Positions 1-9,473 are shown, counted from the stretch's first letter. The stretch: 64,000 nt of DNA from Portibacter lacus (GCF_021533215.1 NZ_JAJNKA010000018.1:32994-96993), one strand, 5' to 3'. Notes: generated by a model not told the origin, from the letters alone. Numbers and translations: made by a program.

Positions 1-401
1 GTAATGATGGAATCAAGTAATACTATCTTAGAAGCTGTAAGCGCATCTACTTCACTCACAAGTGGATCATAGGTAATTGATCCTGATAGGAAATGCAATC
101 CTAGATTAAGCCCTACACTAAATTTCAATAAGTCTTGAATTTCCTCGTCACCTTCCGATTGACTGAAGGAATTATCCAAGTTCATAAATACCAGTTCAGG
201 CATCTTTAGATCTATCGCTCGCGCTAATTCTCCTCCGATTAATTCCGCAATTAATGCTTTCGTTCCTTGGCCTGCACCACGAAATTTGATCACATACAGA
301 AAGCCATCATCTGCCTCTACTATTGCAGGGAGCGACCCACCTTCTCTTAGTGGAGTCACATATCTAGTCACATTTACCGTTCTTATATCTAAAGTTGACA
401 T
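1..401 (-). CDS. HipA-like kinase family protein (partial, C-terminus off the left edge)
   Basis: The minus frame starting at ATG 401 stays open to the window edge, giving 133 residues without a stop. The protein begins MSTLDIRTVNVTRYVTPLRE and continues with the segments GGSLPAIVEADDGFLYVIKF, RGAGQGTKALIAELIGGELA and KMPELVFMN. I recognise this as the N-terminal part of the stand-alone HipA-like kinase family that is common in Bacteroidota and other phyla. It is distinct from the HipA toxin of HipBA modules, and its substrate is unknown. The glycine-rich stretch followed by VIKFRGAGQG would correspond to the nucleotide-binding lobe; the catalytic part lies outside the window. No hipB-like gene is adjacent. 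The start is supported by the conserved block beginning within ten codons of the ATG. Confidence 0.75.
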   Translation of the reverse strand, partial: MSTLDIRTVNVTRYVTPLREGGSLPAIVEADDGFLYVIKFRGAGQGTKALIAELIGGELARAIDLKMPELVFMNLDNSFSQSEGDEEIQDLLKFSVGLNLGLHFLSGSITYDPLVSEVDALTASKIVLLDSII

Positions 402-457
402 GCACGCAAGGTATTAAAAAATTAAGTGTTTTTTTATACATCTGAAAACATGTCCCT

Positions 458-868
458 TTATTTATAAAACTCATAATCAGGAACAACTAAATTGGTAAGT
501 TCTACCGAATGTCCATCAGGATCTTCGAAATAAATTGATCTAAAGTAGTGGTGATCTTGCTCTTGAAATTCAATTCCTAATAAGTTTAAATGCTCCTTAG
601 CTTTTTGAAAACTATCTGATGAAACATTGAATGCGAAATGGTCAATTTTTATATTTCTAGAGTTAGCATTTTGTGACGTATCTTTTCCATTCGCAGGAAA
701 TAATGCTATTCCTGTTTTTCCAGCGAGCATAAAAACTGGGAAGGCTCCCCATTCCTTAAACTTGCATTCTTTTAGACCTAAAACTTTAGTATACCATTTC
801 GCAGATAGGTCAATATCCTTTACTCTGATTGCAACATGATCCAAAAAATCAATTTTAAAGTCTACCAC
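458..868 (-). CDS. VOC (glyoxalase/bleomycin-resistance fold) family protein
   Basis: This is a 136-residue cytoplasmic protein with no signal peptide, the usual length for a single-domain vicinal-oxygen-chelate protein. Two beta-alpha-beta-beta-beta halves are visible: DHVAIRVKDIDLSAKWYTKV near residues 10-29 and IDHFAFNVS near 75-83, followed by the typical YFEDPDGHSVEL near 113-124. The candidate metal ligands are His11, His77 and Glu123. The family includes glyoxalase I, dioxygenases and antibiotic-binding proteins, so the substrate cannot be given. It sits between a HipA-like kinase gene and a saccharopine-dehydrogenase-like gene on the same strand, with gaps of about 55 and 90 bases, and the context does not point to a pathway. 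Confidence 0.85.
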   Translation of the reverse strand: MVDFKIDFLDHVAIRVKDIDLSAKWYTKVLGLKECKFKEWGAFPVFMLAGKTGIALFPANGKDTSQNANSRNIKIDHFAFNVSSDSFQKAKEHLNLLGIEFQEQDHHYFRSIYFEDPDGHSVELTNLVVPDYEFYK

Positions 869-959
869 TGAATATTAGGTTAGCGAAAGAATAATAGTGT
901 TTCAGAATTAATCACTTACTGTAAATACTAAAATAGTGTAGTTTTATCAAAATTCTAAT

Positions 960-2102
960 CTATTTTGTGAATTTCCCATAAACACCTGAAACATAAGGTC
1001 CATTCAGAAAATCTATAGGATCGAGATCGCTTTGCACCACGACTCCTTTCGGTTTATTTTTTAATAAGTAATAAGCCGCTTCGCACAATGCAGAAGCTGT
1101 CGTTGCTTGAATAGCCCTTAAAGTCTGGTTTCCGATAACTGTTGGGGGAATGTCATATGCACGATCTATAGCCCGAAGAACACCATCTCGATCATAACCC
1201 GATACATAGGAATACATTACGATCCGATCATTTTCCACACTTGGAATATTAGCACGCATGAATTCATCTAACGCTAGAGACTTATCTTTCGAGTCACTTA
1301 ATTTTCCTAGACTTTCCTTAACCCAATCATAGTGACCTGGAAATCTTAAGGTTTTATAATCCAAATTTCTAACCTTGGTAGCAAGAGCATTTGGAAGATT
1401 AGCTGCACCGCCAGAAGTATAACTATCTTCGAAAGTCTCTCCGTTAATAATAATCCGCTCCACTCCTGTCAAAGAAGGAATTAACTTTTTTTGATGATCG
1501 ATAACTACAATAGCATCCTTCACATATTCTGTAGCTACACCTATTGGACTCCAAGTATAAGCATAGTAAGAAGGAGCATTCGCACTTTGGGAAAGGGCTC
1601 CAACTCTCATCTTCATTCGTTCAAGCTTATCATTTCCATAGCATTCCTTGAATTCATTGTATAATGCGCATCCCAATACATTCACGTATCCAGGTGCAAT
1701 TCCAGTCTGTAGCAAAAAGCCTTGTTCAGCATTTTCAGCAAGCTTAATGATATCATCTGTTTCTTTCACATACTCCGTCAAATTCGCATAATGCGCGTTG
1801 TTATCTGTTGCTAGTTTAGCAATTCTAGGTGCCTGGCTCCCTGGAAGACAGTCTAAAATAACATCTGCTTCACTAAATACAGTATCCATTTCCTCGTTAG
1901 AATGTTCTAGCGGCATTAAAAAAGATTTAATGCTAAGGTCACGAGTTTTCCCTTCTATGATCCAGTTCATAGATTCCCTCAGGGATCGTTCATTGATATC
2001 ACCTATATAAATGGTTGGCTTCATGGCAGAATTACAGGCCAATATTAGAGCGGCAGCACGACCGATACCTCCTGCACCGCATATTACTATGGTAGGATTC
2101 AT
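960..2102 (-). CDS. saccharopine dehydrogenase family protein
   Basis: The 380-residue protein opens with a Rossmann dinucleotide-binding motif, IVICGAGGIGRAAALILA (Gly9, Gly11, Gly12, Gly14), followed by DINERS as the end of the second strand. The middle part (near residues 105-125) contains NNAHYANLTEYVKETDDI, as seen in saccharopine dehydrogenase and carboxynorspermidine dehydrogenase relatives. The family carries out NAD(P)-linked oxidoreduction of imino-acid adducts such as saccharopine; the true substrate here is not shown. Length is normal and the protein looks cytoplasmic. It is divergently transcribed from ftsK across about 340 bases. A lysine-degradation role is possible, but no other lysine gene is nearby. 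Confidence 0.8.
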   Translation of the reverse strand: MNPTIVICGAGGIGRAAALILACNSAMKPTIYIGDINERSLRESMNWIIEGKTRDLSIKSFLMPLEHSNEEMDTVFSEADVILDCLPGSQAPRIAKLATDNNAHYANLTEYVKETDDIIKLAENAEQGFLLQTGIAPGYVNVLGCALYNEFKECYGNDKLERMKMRVGALSQSANAPSYYAYTWSPIGVATEYVKDAIVVIDHQKKLIPSLTGVERIIINGETFEDSYTSGGAANLPNALATKVRNLDYKTLRFPGHYDWVKESLGKLSDSKDKSLALDEFMRANIPSVENDRIVMYSYVSGYDRDGVLRAIDRAYDIPPTVIGNQTLRAIQATTASALCEAAYYLLKNKPKGVVVQSDLDPIDFLNGPYVSGVYGKFTK

Positions 2103-2378
2103 TACTTGTGGCTTTTTTTATCACATTAAGAGATAAGGGTCTCTAATGCTAAGATTTAGAATATACCAAATGTATACTTTTCAATGATACAATTAAAAAA
2201 ATAGATTTTTTTTATGATCCATAAACCGAACATATGATAAAAATCAAAATTTCTAAACGATTTAAAATCATGGTGAAAATGTATCATCAAGACATATTAC
2301 GATTATTTATTATATGTAAATTGTTAATTAATAGTTAAAAACAATTGTTAAAAAACTTTAATATTTAAAAATTAAGAT

Positions 2379-2386
2379 TACCTTTA
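2379..2386 (+). promoter_or_regulatory. possible -7 element of the ftsK promoter
   Basis: The intergenic stretch 2103-2446 between the divergent dehydrogenase and ftsK genes is very AT-rich and has no plausible gene. TACCTTTA at 2379-2386 resembles the Bacteroidota -7 consensus TAnnTTTG with one mismatch and lies about 60 bases before the ftsK ATG. I did not find a convincing -33 TTG at the normal distance, so this is weak. Confidence 0.3.
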
Positions 2387-2446
2387 CATCGTCCCAATGA
2401 CAAGTATTAAGTAATGTAGTTATAGTTCCCATTCCAAAAATTGATT

Positions 2447-4924
2447 ATGGCACGTAAGAAGCGCGTTTCCAAACGAAAAAGAACGCTTAACCTTAAAGAT
2501 GAGAGATGGAGAAGGTTCACTGGACTTTTCTGCTGGCTGGTTGCAATTTATTTAGCAATCGCATTTGCTTCCTATTTATTTACCTGGAAGATGGATCAAG
2601 ACAAGGTGTTGAAATTTTCTTGGATGGTGCTTTTTGAAGGAGAATTAGGTGTTAATAACTGGCTAGGTAGATTAGGCGCAGTTGTTTCCAATGCTTTTTT
2701 CTACTGGGGATTTGGCTTGCCATCAGTAACGACTGTGTTTTTACTGTTTAGACTTGGGTATGATTTAATAAAGAAAAGAAGATTAGGACCGTTTTGGAAA
2801 TTGACTGGTAATGTGATCATGATTTCCTTGTTTCTTTCTTTATGTTTAGAATTCGTATTTAACAACTCTGAGTTTACTTGGGGAGGCGCATTCGGTGAAA
2901 GTTCTTACATATGGCTTAGTAATTTCTTAGGAAATCTAGGGCTTTTAGTAATGATTATTTTTATTACGGCAGCATATGTAATATGGAATTTTAATCCATC
3001 GTTTTCATTAGCGGGATTAGATCTTCCTTTTAAAGTGGGAAATCCACTTGACAAATTGACAAATATTAAATTTAAAAATACAAAAGAAGCGAAAGCAGTT
3101 CCATCCCAGAAACTGGCGCAAGAAGGAGATCAGGCTGAGGATTACCTCAGACCTGATCTATCTTCCAAAAAAACAAAGAGTAATGATTTCGAGGTCGTTT
3201 CAGAAACCGATTTACCTGAAGACACTTCCAAGAATTTTGGATCAGGACTGGAGTTTGATGTTATTCAACAGAACTCCAGTCCGAAGCCAAAAATTGAAAT
3301 GGATTCGGAACTTGAAATTACAGCAGCAAACGGTGAAGGCTTAAATGCGCATTCTGCAATAGGTCAGCTCACTGATGATTCACGAAGCACACCTGGGGTT
3401 CCTAACAAAATGGATCCTTATGACCACACGCTAGATCTTTCTAATTATAAAATGCCTGTTCTTGATTACTTAAATGATCATGATGAGAATAATGTAGAAA
3501 TTGATCGAGGTGAATTAGAGGCAAACAAGGACCAGATTATCGAAACTTTGCTTCATTACAACATCAAAATTGTAAAGATACGAGCAACGATAGGACCTAC
3601 TGTTACTTTATATGAAATAGTACCTGCGCCAGGCGTGAAAATCTCTAAAATTAAAAACTTAGAAGACGATATCGCCTTGAGTCTTGCAGCATTAGGAATA
3701 AGAATTATTGCTCCGATTCCTGGTAAAGGAACGATCGGTATTGAGGTTCCAAATAAGAAAAGCCAGATTGTATCTCTAAAAGAGTTACTGAAATCTGAAA
3801 AATATAGAGACACTAAAATGCAATTACCTATTGCATTAGGTAAAACCATTGCGAATGAAGTATTCATCGCGGATCTTGCGAAAATGCCTCACTTGCTGAT
3901 AGCAGGTGCGACAGGTCAAGGTAAGTCTGTGGGTATCAATACCATTTTAATGTCCTTGCTTTACAAGAAGCATCCATCAGAATTAAAATTGGTTCTAGTC
4001 GATCCTAAACGTGTAGAGCTTCCTATTTATAATGACATTGCGAAGCACTACTTAGCGAAGTTACCAGGAGAAGACGAAGCCATTATTACAGATACCACGA
4101 AAGTTATTCACACACTGAATTCTTTGTGTATCGAGATGGATAATCGTTATGAATTGCTTCAGAAAGCAAGAGTAAGAAACATAAAGGAGTACAATAAGAA
4201 GTTCCAGGATAGGAAGTTAAATCCATTAGAAGGACATAAGTTTTTACCATTCATCGTATTGGTAATTGATGAGTTTGCAGATTTAATAATGACTGCAGGT
4301 AAGGAAGTAGAAATGCCTATCGGAAGATTAGCACAGTTAGCGAGAGCAGTAGGAATTCACTTGATTATTGCAACTCAGCGACCTTCGGTTAAGATTATCA
4401 CTGGTTTGATTAAAGCCAACTTCCCAGCAAGATTAGCTTTCAAAGTAACATCTGTAGTGGATTCAAGAACGATTCTAGATGCGAAAGGTGCAGATCAACT
4501 GATCGGAAGAGGAGATATGCTTCTATCAATCGGAGGAAATAATGTTCGGATTCAATGCGCATTTGTCGATACTCCTGAAGTAGAGGAAGTGATTAGCCAT
4601 ATTGCGGGCCAACAAGGATATGAGACTCCATATATGCTTCCTGAATTCCAGGGAGAGAATGAAGATGGAAATGGAAAAGCAATTAGTTACTCTGATCTCG
4701 ATCCTATGTTCGAGGAAGCTGCAAAGTTAGTAGTGGGTAATCAGTCAGGGTCAACTTCTATGATACAAAGAAAGTTATCGCTTGGATATAATCGAGCGGG
4801 TAGAATTATGGATCAGATGGAATCACTAGGTATAGTGGGCGGTGCTCAAGGTTCTAAACCAAGAGAAGTGTTCTTCTTCAGTGAGCCTGAATTGGATTCA
4901 TTTATGGAAAAATTAAAGAAATAA
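2447..4924 (+). CDS. ftsK: DNA translocase FtsK
   Basis: This is an 825-residue FtsK/SpoIIIE-type ATPase that pumps DNA at the division septum and couples chromosome-dimer resolution to cell division. A basic N-terminus (MARKKRVSKRKRT) is followed by about four membrane segments up to residue 180 and a poorly conserved acidic linker. The motor domain has Walker A GATGQGKS near residues 487-494 and Walker B FIVLVIDEFADLIM. A C-terminal winged-helix gamma domain contains MIQRKLSLGYNRAGRIMDQM. The open frame extends to a TTG at 2441, but the ATG at 2447 gives the typical basic start and is preferred. A strong terminator follows at 5011. The LolA-like gene downstream is a common neighbour in Bacteroidota. 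Confidence 0.95.
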   Translation: MARKKRVSKRKRTLNLKDERWRRFTGLFCWLVAIYLAIAFASYLFTWKMDQDKVLKFSWMVLFEGELGVNNWLGRLGAVVSNAFFYWGFGLPSVTTVFLLFRLGYDLIKKRRLGPFWKLTGNVIMISLFLSLCLEFVFNNSEFTWGGAFGESSYIWLSNFLGNLGLLVMIIFITAAYVIWNFNPSFSLAGLDLPFKVGNPLDKLTNIKFKNTKEAKAVPSQKLAQEGDQAEDYLRPDLSSKKTKSNDFEVVSETDLPEDTSKNFGSGLEFDVIQQNSSPKPKIEMDSELEITAANGEGLNAHSAIGQLTDDSRSTPGVPNKMDPYDHTLDLSNYKMPVLDYLNDHDENNVEIDRGELEANKDQIIETLLHYNIKIVKIRATIGPTVTLYEIVPAPGVKISKIKNLEDDIALSLAALGIRIIAPIPGKGTIGIEVPNKKSQIVSLKELLKSEKYRDTKMQLPIALGKTIANEVFIADLAKMPHLLIAGATGQGKSVGINTILMSLLYKKHPSELKLVLVDPKRVELPIYNDIAKHYLAKLPGEDEAIITDTTKVIHTLNSLCIEMDNRYELLQKARVRNIKEYNKKFQDRKLNPLEGHKFLPFIVLVIDEFADLIMTAGKEVEMPIGRLAQLARAVGIHLIIATQRPSVKIITGLIKANFPARLAFKVTSVVDSRTILDAKGADQLIGRGDMLLSIGGNNVRIQCAFVDTPEVEEVISHIAGQQGYETPYMLPEFQGENEDGNGKAISYSDLDPMFEEAAKLVVGNQSGSTSMIQRKLSLGYNRAGRIMDQMESLGIVGGAQGSKPREVFFFSEPELDSFMEKLKK

Positions 4925-5010
4925 TTTTATCTAGAATCACATGAACTGCGTGATTTTAGAGTAGTATTTTTGACCTCTTGCTCTCGCAAAGCAAGGAATG
5001 ATAATTGAAT

Positions 5011-5045
5011 AAAGCCCTCTGGTGTAGTATCTGAGGGCTTTTTCG
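5011..5045 (+). terminator. rho-independent terminator after ftsK
   Basis: The stem AAAGCCCTC (5011-5019) pairs with GAGGGCTTT (5033-5041) around a 13-base loop, and a short T-run follows. It lies 86 bases after the ftsK stop. A smaller hairpin, AATCAC/GTGATT, lies just after the ftsK stop at about 4936-4955. Confidence 0.8.
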
Positions 5046-5207
5046 GTTATATATGAAAAACTTTCCCAATTATTCGTTTCAGAGACTTTAACATCATTGC
5101 CTTTTCTCCAATCCAATTAGATTCTAATTCTGAGTTTTATAATGTTTAAAACATCTTTCCAAGAGGCTACCTTTTGAGAGACCAAAATTAGGTTAATACT
5201 CCCAGAT

Positions 5208-5366
5208 TAGCTCAGAAATAAAAATTGCTTACTTTCAAAAAGAAATCCATTGAAAAAAGCAGTATTATTGGCAATAAATACCACCTATGGTGTTAAATCT
5301 AACGCATATTCAGGTACAGTTATTCAGAATTCAATAACAATAGAGGACTTGTTCGCTCCGATTTAA
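5208..5366 (+). pseudogene. C-terminal remnant of an AAA-family ATPase (DUF4143/archaeal-ATPase-like group)
   Basis: Between the ftsK terminator and lolA, an open stretch after the TAG at 5208-5210 reads LRNKNCLLSKRNPLKKAV, then LLAINTTYGVKSNAYSGTVI, then QNSITIEDLFAPI, and ends at TAA 5364-5366. The pattern LRNK, twelve residues, a basic pair, ITTYGVKxNxYSGxVxNxxTxxDLF is the C-terminal signature I know from Bacteroidota AAA ATPases that carry a nuclease-like domain. Spacing between blocks is preserved. There is no ATG, and the frame is closed by TAG directly before LRNK. The ATPase core is absent between 5045 and 5208. I therefore read it as a decayed gene tail; the family assignment comes from memory of the motif. 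Confidence 0.5.
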
Positions 5367-5438
5367 CAAAACATTAAAATGTAAATTAAAACTAATTAGA
5401 CTTAACTTTCGTCTTAATTATAACAAACAGAAACAACA

Positions 5439-6095
5439 ATGAAGTATTATATAGCATCAGTACTATTCGTATTATTAGGATTCAACATGAATTCGCAAAG
5501 CAGCGTAGACATTAAAGATCCTCAAGCCAAAGTTATACTTGATAAGATTTCTAAGACTTTAGAATCCTATTCAAGTGTAGAGATGGATTTCGAATTAGAA
5601 ATTTCATTCCCAGGAATGGAAGCTGAGATTCAAACAGGTAAAATTATCCAACAAGGTGATAAGTACTATGTAAATATGGATATGCAATCTGTATATTCGG
5701 ATGGAACCTCACTTTGGTTACATATGAAAAACAATAATGAGGTACAATGGTCTAATGCAGAATCTGCAGCAGCTGGAGGTTTTATGGACCCTAGCTCATT
5801 GCTTAATATGTATAAAACAGGAGAATATGCTTATGCCATTACTGGAGAAGCTAGTGGAGTTCAAAGTATAGAATTCAAACCATTAGATAGTTCTTCACCG
5901 TATTCTAAAATGAGATTAGAAGTGGTAAAAGGCAAAAACGAAGTGAAACAGATGACCGTATTTGCAAAGGATGCATCTAAATATACAATGAAAATAAAAG
6001 AGATCATTTCAAATAAAACATATCCTGACGAGACTTTCGTATTCAACAAATCGAAATATCCAGGAGTACATGTGGAAGACTTAAGAATAGATTGA
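5439..6095 (+). CDS. LolA-like outer-membrane lipoprotein carrier protein
   Basis: The 218-residue protein has an N-terminal signal peptide (MKYYIASVLFVLLGFNMNSQ) and is therefore periplasmic. The mature part begins with DPQAKVILDKISKTLESYSS and continues with alternating strands such as VEMDFELEISFPG and GKIIQQGDKYYVNM, then YSDGTSLWLHMK. These are typical of the LolA/LolB half-barrel family (LolA-like DUF4292/PF03548 type). Such proteins carry lipoproteins from the inner to the outer membrane. The position after ftsK matches the ftsK-lolA pairing widely seen in Bacteroidota. The terminator at 5011 and the remnant between the two genes suggest lolA has its own promoter here. A hairpin terminator follows 15 bases after the stop. 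Confidence 0.8.
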   Translation: MKYYIASVLFVLLGFNMNSQSSVDIKDPQAKVILDKISKTLESYSSVEMDFELEISFPGMEAEIQTGKIIQQGDKYYVNMDMQSVYSDGTSLWLHMKNNNEVQWSNAESAAAGGFMDPSSLLNMYKTGEYAYAITGEASGVQSIEFKPLDSSSPYSKMRLEVVKGKNEVKQMTVFAKDASKYTMKIKEIISNKTYPDETFVFNKSKYPGVHVEDLRID

Positions 6096-6110
6096 GTTTG
6101 GTTAGAAGTA

Positions 6111-6144
6111 AAGGCGATGGGAGGAGTCTCATCGCCTTTTTTTT
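6111..6144 (+). terminator. rho-independent terminator after the lolA-like gene
   Basis: AAGGCGATG (6111-6119) pairs perfectly with CATCGCCTT (6130-6138) around a 10-base loop, and the run of eight T residues from 6137 follows. It lies 15 bases after the stop codon. Confidence 0.9.
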
Positions 6145-6231
6145 ATGTTAAAAATGTTTTTTTTGGTTAATGAATAGAGGAAGACCTGATAATCCGAGTC
6201 TTATATATATAACCAAACAAAATCAAACTAT

Positions 6232-6921
6232 ATGAAATCAGACAAGATATTGCTAATGGCGCTATTTGTCCTATTGATTTCGTCGTGTGAGAAAGATGAT
6301 CCTATTCTAGCAGAAGAGGTTAGCCCATCTTTATTCAAATCCACTTTAGTATGGCAACCAGAACTATTAGAGTACTTTGAAATTACGCATGACTCTCTTC
6401 CGAAAAGCATCGATATAGAATGGGACACTCCCACGGAAATGGAGTTTGATGAAGAAGCATTCTATGAAGGTTTCGGTTACGGTGTTATGCGAATTGCTGA
6501 AGGAGATACTACCTACTCAATAGGAGCCTCTCAGATTACGGGTAGTGATACCAGCTTTGTTGGCTTCACGATTTTCGGGAATATCGAAGAGAGAACTTAC
6601 AATTATGTATCCTTAGACATTTTCGACTTTTTACTGTCAGGTAAAATTGCTGAGCCAGCTGATGGTTCTGTATTGCCTGTTATAATGGATCCTCACTCCA
6701 CCATTTCTTCTGACCTTGCTTCCGCTGCACAGATCGGAAAAGTGGACTGTTCAGGTTCTACTTTTAAGATCAATGAATTCAATAAAGAAACAGGAGAAAT
6801 CTCTGGAAGATTTACTTTGTCTATGGTCTTAGTAGATGACAAAGGAAAACCAACCATCCCAATGTTAAAAGTTAAAGATGGATATTTCAACAAATTAAAA
6901 ATTTACGAAGTTTCAGAATAA
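6232..6921 (+). CDS. surface lipoprotein of unknown function
   Basis: This 229-residue protein starts MKSDKILLMALFVLLISSC, a clear signal peptidase II signal with Cys19 as the lipidation site. The residues after it, EKDD, match the K-(D/E)2-type lipoprotein export signal that sends Bacteroidota lipoproteins to the cell surface. The remainder is rich in beta-strand patterns and acidic residues, and I recognise no family. It has its own upstream terminator (6111-6144), so it is probably transcribed alone. The gene downstream is convergent, with its stop 35 bases away. No obvious hairpin terminator separates the two. Confidence 0.7.
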   Translation: MKSDKILLMALFVLLISSCEKDDPILAEEVSPSLFKSTLVWQPELLEYFEITHDSLPKSIDIEWDTPTEMEFDEEAFYEGFGYGVMRIAEGDTTYSIGASQITGSDTSFVGFTIFGNIEERTYNYVSLDIFDFLLSGKIAEPADGSVLPVIMDPHSTISSDLASAAQIGKVDCSGSTFKINEFNKETGEISGRFTLSMVLVDDKGKPTIPMLKVKDGYFNKLKIYEVSE

Positions 6922-6955
6922 GCGACCTCCTTCTCCTAATGCTAAGGATCAATGT

Positions 6956-9319
6956 TTATTTGTTCTTTAACTTGAGTGTCATTCTTTTCTGGTGTCTAAA
7001 AATATCCAGCGTCATAGAATCACCAGAAAGATTCTTGTCATACTGTTTGATCAACTCTGATATGTTTCTGATTCGCTCCTCCCCTAGCCCAACAATAGCA
7101 TCACCAGCCTGAATTCCTGAAGATCCTAACTTACTTCTATACTGTACACTTAAGACAATTACACCTTCCATATTAGGCAAGCCTGATGCCGACTGTTCTG
7201 CTAAAGATTCGACATTCTTAAGGCTTCCTCCAAGCCATTCCACTAGATTACTCGATTCTTCATCACTAGATTTATTTACTAGTTTGGGAATATCTGGATG
7301 TTTAGCAATGGCTTTTAAGCTTTCTTTTTGCACTCCAAAATTATCCATTCTAAAATTCTTAAAACCAATATCAAGCGCTTTAGATGTAGATTCTACAGAG
7401 AAATCGCCTGATGCCGGATGCTTAAACATAGGATCTCCTGCTACACTATTCTGATCTGTTTTATTCTTTTGGGCTAACTGCAATGCGGCATCGTCAGGAA
7501 ATAAATTGTAGTCTACTTCCTTGCCCCAGCCTTTCAGTCTAATATCGAAGTGCTTTGTCATCATGATATTGTGCTTGAAAACATCCTCACTATTATCAAA
7601 CCAAACATGTGGATGGAATCCATTATTGACCATGATATTATTTTCTACCACTCTGTAATAACCTTCTCGAAGTTTGATGCCCCCATTTAAGCAAAGATTA
7701 TTATAGATATGATAATTAGTAGAGCCGTCATCTAGGTCAATGTCCCAACCATGGTCACAACGAAATCTGTTGTTCCGAATAATAGTAGTCTCCACTGCAT
7801 CCCAGTAAGGCATTTCTGGATTCGCATGTACTAGACTATCCGTAATACTTCTGTTAGGATACCAAAATCGATCTCTTCCCCAAGAATTAAAAGCACCGTG
7901 ATCGCTGGTTTCTAAAACTGTATTAAAAACATCATTATTTTCTATCAAATGTCCACCCCAAGTTCCCTCACTAACATTAATCCCGGCTCTAGGGACATCA
8001 TAGATCGTATTATGATCCACATGAATATTCATTGCCATAGAAATCTGTACACCAGCAACTTGTTTCTCTACACGTCCGATTCTATAAATCAGGTTATCGC
8101 TGACTGTGCAATCTGAAGGATATAAATCATTCGCTGGACCTCTTTCTTTGTCCATTTGATCAAAAGGTACGAATTCTCCATACTGGAAAGATGGAGAACG
8201 AACAGCGGAAGTATCACCTACAAAACTTACAGCGGAAGCACCACAGTTATAAATGTGATTACCTTTGATTTTCACATCTCTATTGTATCCATTGACATAA
8301 ATAACGTTCCCTCCTAAATTAGTAAACTCACAGTTTACCACTGAACAATGCATTGCGCCATCCATTGTTATTGCTCCTCCTCTATAGATTGTCCAATCGC
8401 TACGTAACAATTGGTCGTAATCCTCCATGAATGTTCTCATCGTCTGTTCAAATCGGATACCTTCGATGTGCACATTTTCGACTGGTGAATCCTGCGAACC
8501 ACTAAGATTAACAAGATGCTTCAAAACAGATACTTCTACGACTGCATTATTTAAGTTAACTCCTTGCTCAGCCATCAAGTATAATTTCTTCTCAGACTTA
8601 TCATAAAACCATTCCTTTTCTGCATCTAATTCCTCGAAAATATTTTCAACCATTCTTATTTCTGGATGCATCTTAGATGGTCTATTATTCTGATGACCAC
8701 CTTTTAAAACAACCTCACCTTCACTATCAACGCCAGTTATTTCAAAATGAAATCCGCCCCATCGACCATTATGCATTGCATGGACAAATCCACCTACTGG
8801 ATTCTTCCAAGTTGCCACACGCTGTTTATCTATTGCATCTTTCGCATAACCTTGCCAATAGCCTCCATTCTCATTATAATTCGGATATCTTGCTAAAACC
8901 TGTTGGCTTCCATCGATAAATAATTGATTAAAATCAAGATCTTCAGACACCTCGGCAACCCAGATATTATTTTTATAAACTTTCCAATTGATATCCAGAA
9001 CTTTTGATCCTTTCACAATGACCTTATCCGCTCCTGCTCCCACAAGTGAAAGATTTCCAAGTTCATGAGTGATCTGCAATGGCTCCATTAAATGGTAGCT
9101 TCCTTCTTGAAGGTGGACGGTTACATTTTGATCTGAATGAACTCTAAAGCCAGCAACTAATTCAAATGCTTTCTTAATGGTTTTCACAGGAGCACCTACA
9201 GTACCAATATGACTATCATTCCCATACGGACTGACATAGATATCGGTGTTTAGGTTAGTGAAACTATTTATTAAGGCAGATAATAAGATCAGTATAGGAT
9301 AGATGATCATTTTAAGCAT
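6956..9319 (-). CDS. secreted right-handed beta-helix protein with a C-terminal PDZ domain
   Basis: The 787-residue protein has a signal peptide (MLKMIIYPILILLSALINSF) followed by DIYVSPYGNDSHIGTVGAPV and KTIKKAFELV, the standard start of parallel beta-helix polysaccharide-active proteins. A segment with QVLARYPNYNENGGYWQG near residue 140 is followed by many rungs (for example HCSVVNCEFTNLGGNVIYV, VDHNTIYDVPRAGINVSEG). The last 85 residues look like a PDZ domain: SKLGSSGIQAGDAIVGLGEE then SELIKQYD. The layout resembles GH141-like alpha-fucosidase/xylanase relatives, but that is an inference and catalytic residues cannot be assigned. It may act on glycans in the periplasm or at the surface. 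The FucP-type symporter 1.4 kb upstream would fit fucose-containing substrates. Confidence 0.75.
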   Translation of the reverse strand: MLKMIIYPILILLSALINSFTNLNTDIYVSPYGNDSHIGTVGAPVKTIKKAFELVAGFRVHSDQNVTVHLQEGSYHLMEPLQITHELGNLSLVGAGADKVIVKGSKVLDINWKVYKNNIWVAEVSEDLDFNQLFIDGSQQVLARYPNYNENGGYWQGYAKDAIDKQRVATWKNPVGGFVHAMHNGRWGGFHFEITGVDSEGEVVLKGGHQNNRPSKMHPEIRMVENIFEELDAEKEWFYDKSEKKLYLMAEQGVNLNNAVVEVSVLKHLVNLSGSQDSPVENVHIEGIRFEQTMRTFMEDYDQLLRSDWTIYRGGAITMDGAMHCSVVNCEFTNLGGNVIYVNGYNRDVKIKGNHIYNCGASAVSFVGDTSAVRSPSFQYGEFVPFDQMDKERGPANDLYPSDCTVSDNLIYRIGRVEKQVAGVQISMAMNIHVDHNTIYDVPRAGINVSEGTWGGHLIENNDVFNTVLETSDHGAFNSWGRDRFWYPNRSITDSLVHANPEMPYWDAVETTIIRNNRFRCDHGWDIDLDDGSTNYHIYNNLCLNGGIKLREGYYRVVENNIMVNNGFHPHVWFDNSEDVFKHNIMMTKHFDIRLKGWGKEVDYNLFPDDAALQLAQKNKTDQNSVAGDPMFKHPASGDFSVESTSKALDIGFKNFRMDNFGVQKESLKAIAKHPDIPKLVNKSSDEESSNLVEWLGGSLKNVESLAEQSASGLPNMEGVIVLSVQYRSKLGSSGIQAGDAIVGLGEERIRNISELIKQYDKNLSGDSMTLDIFRHQKRMTLKLKNK

Positions 9320-9473
9320 TCAGGTATGTTTTTGTTCTTAAATTTTCAGAATAAATCAAATTCAGATTTAAAGATATAAGAATTTTATGCTTTTCATTGT
9401 TAAGCGGGACATAGCTATGGAGAAATAAAACTTCCTAATTCAGCGTACTATTTGGACTTCCATTTTTCATACT

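Noticed and set aside
2441..2446. TTG start for ftsK
   Set aside because: The ATG two codons later gives the usual MARKK-type basic N-terminus and is a stronger start codon.
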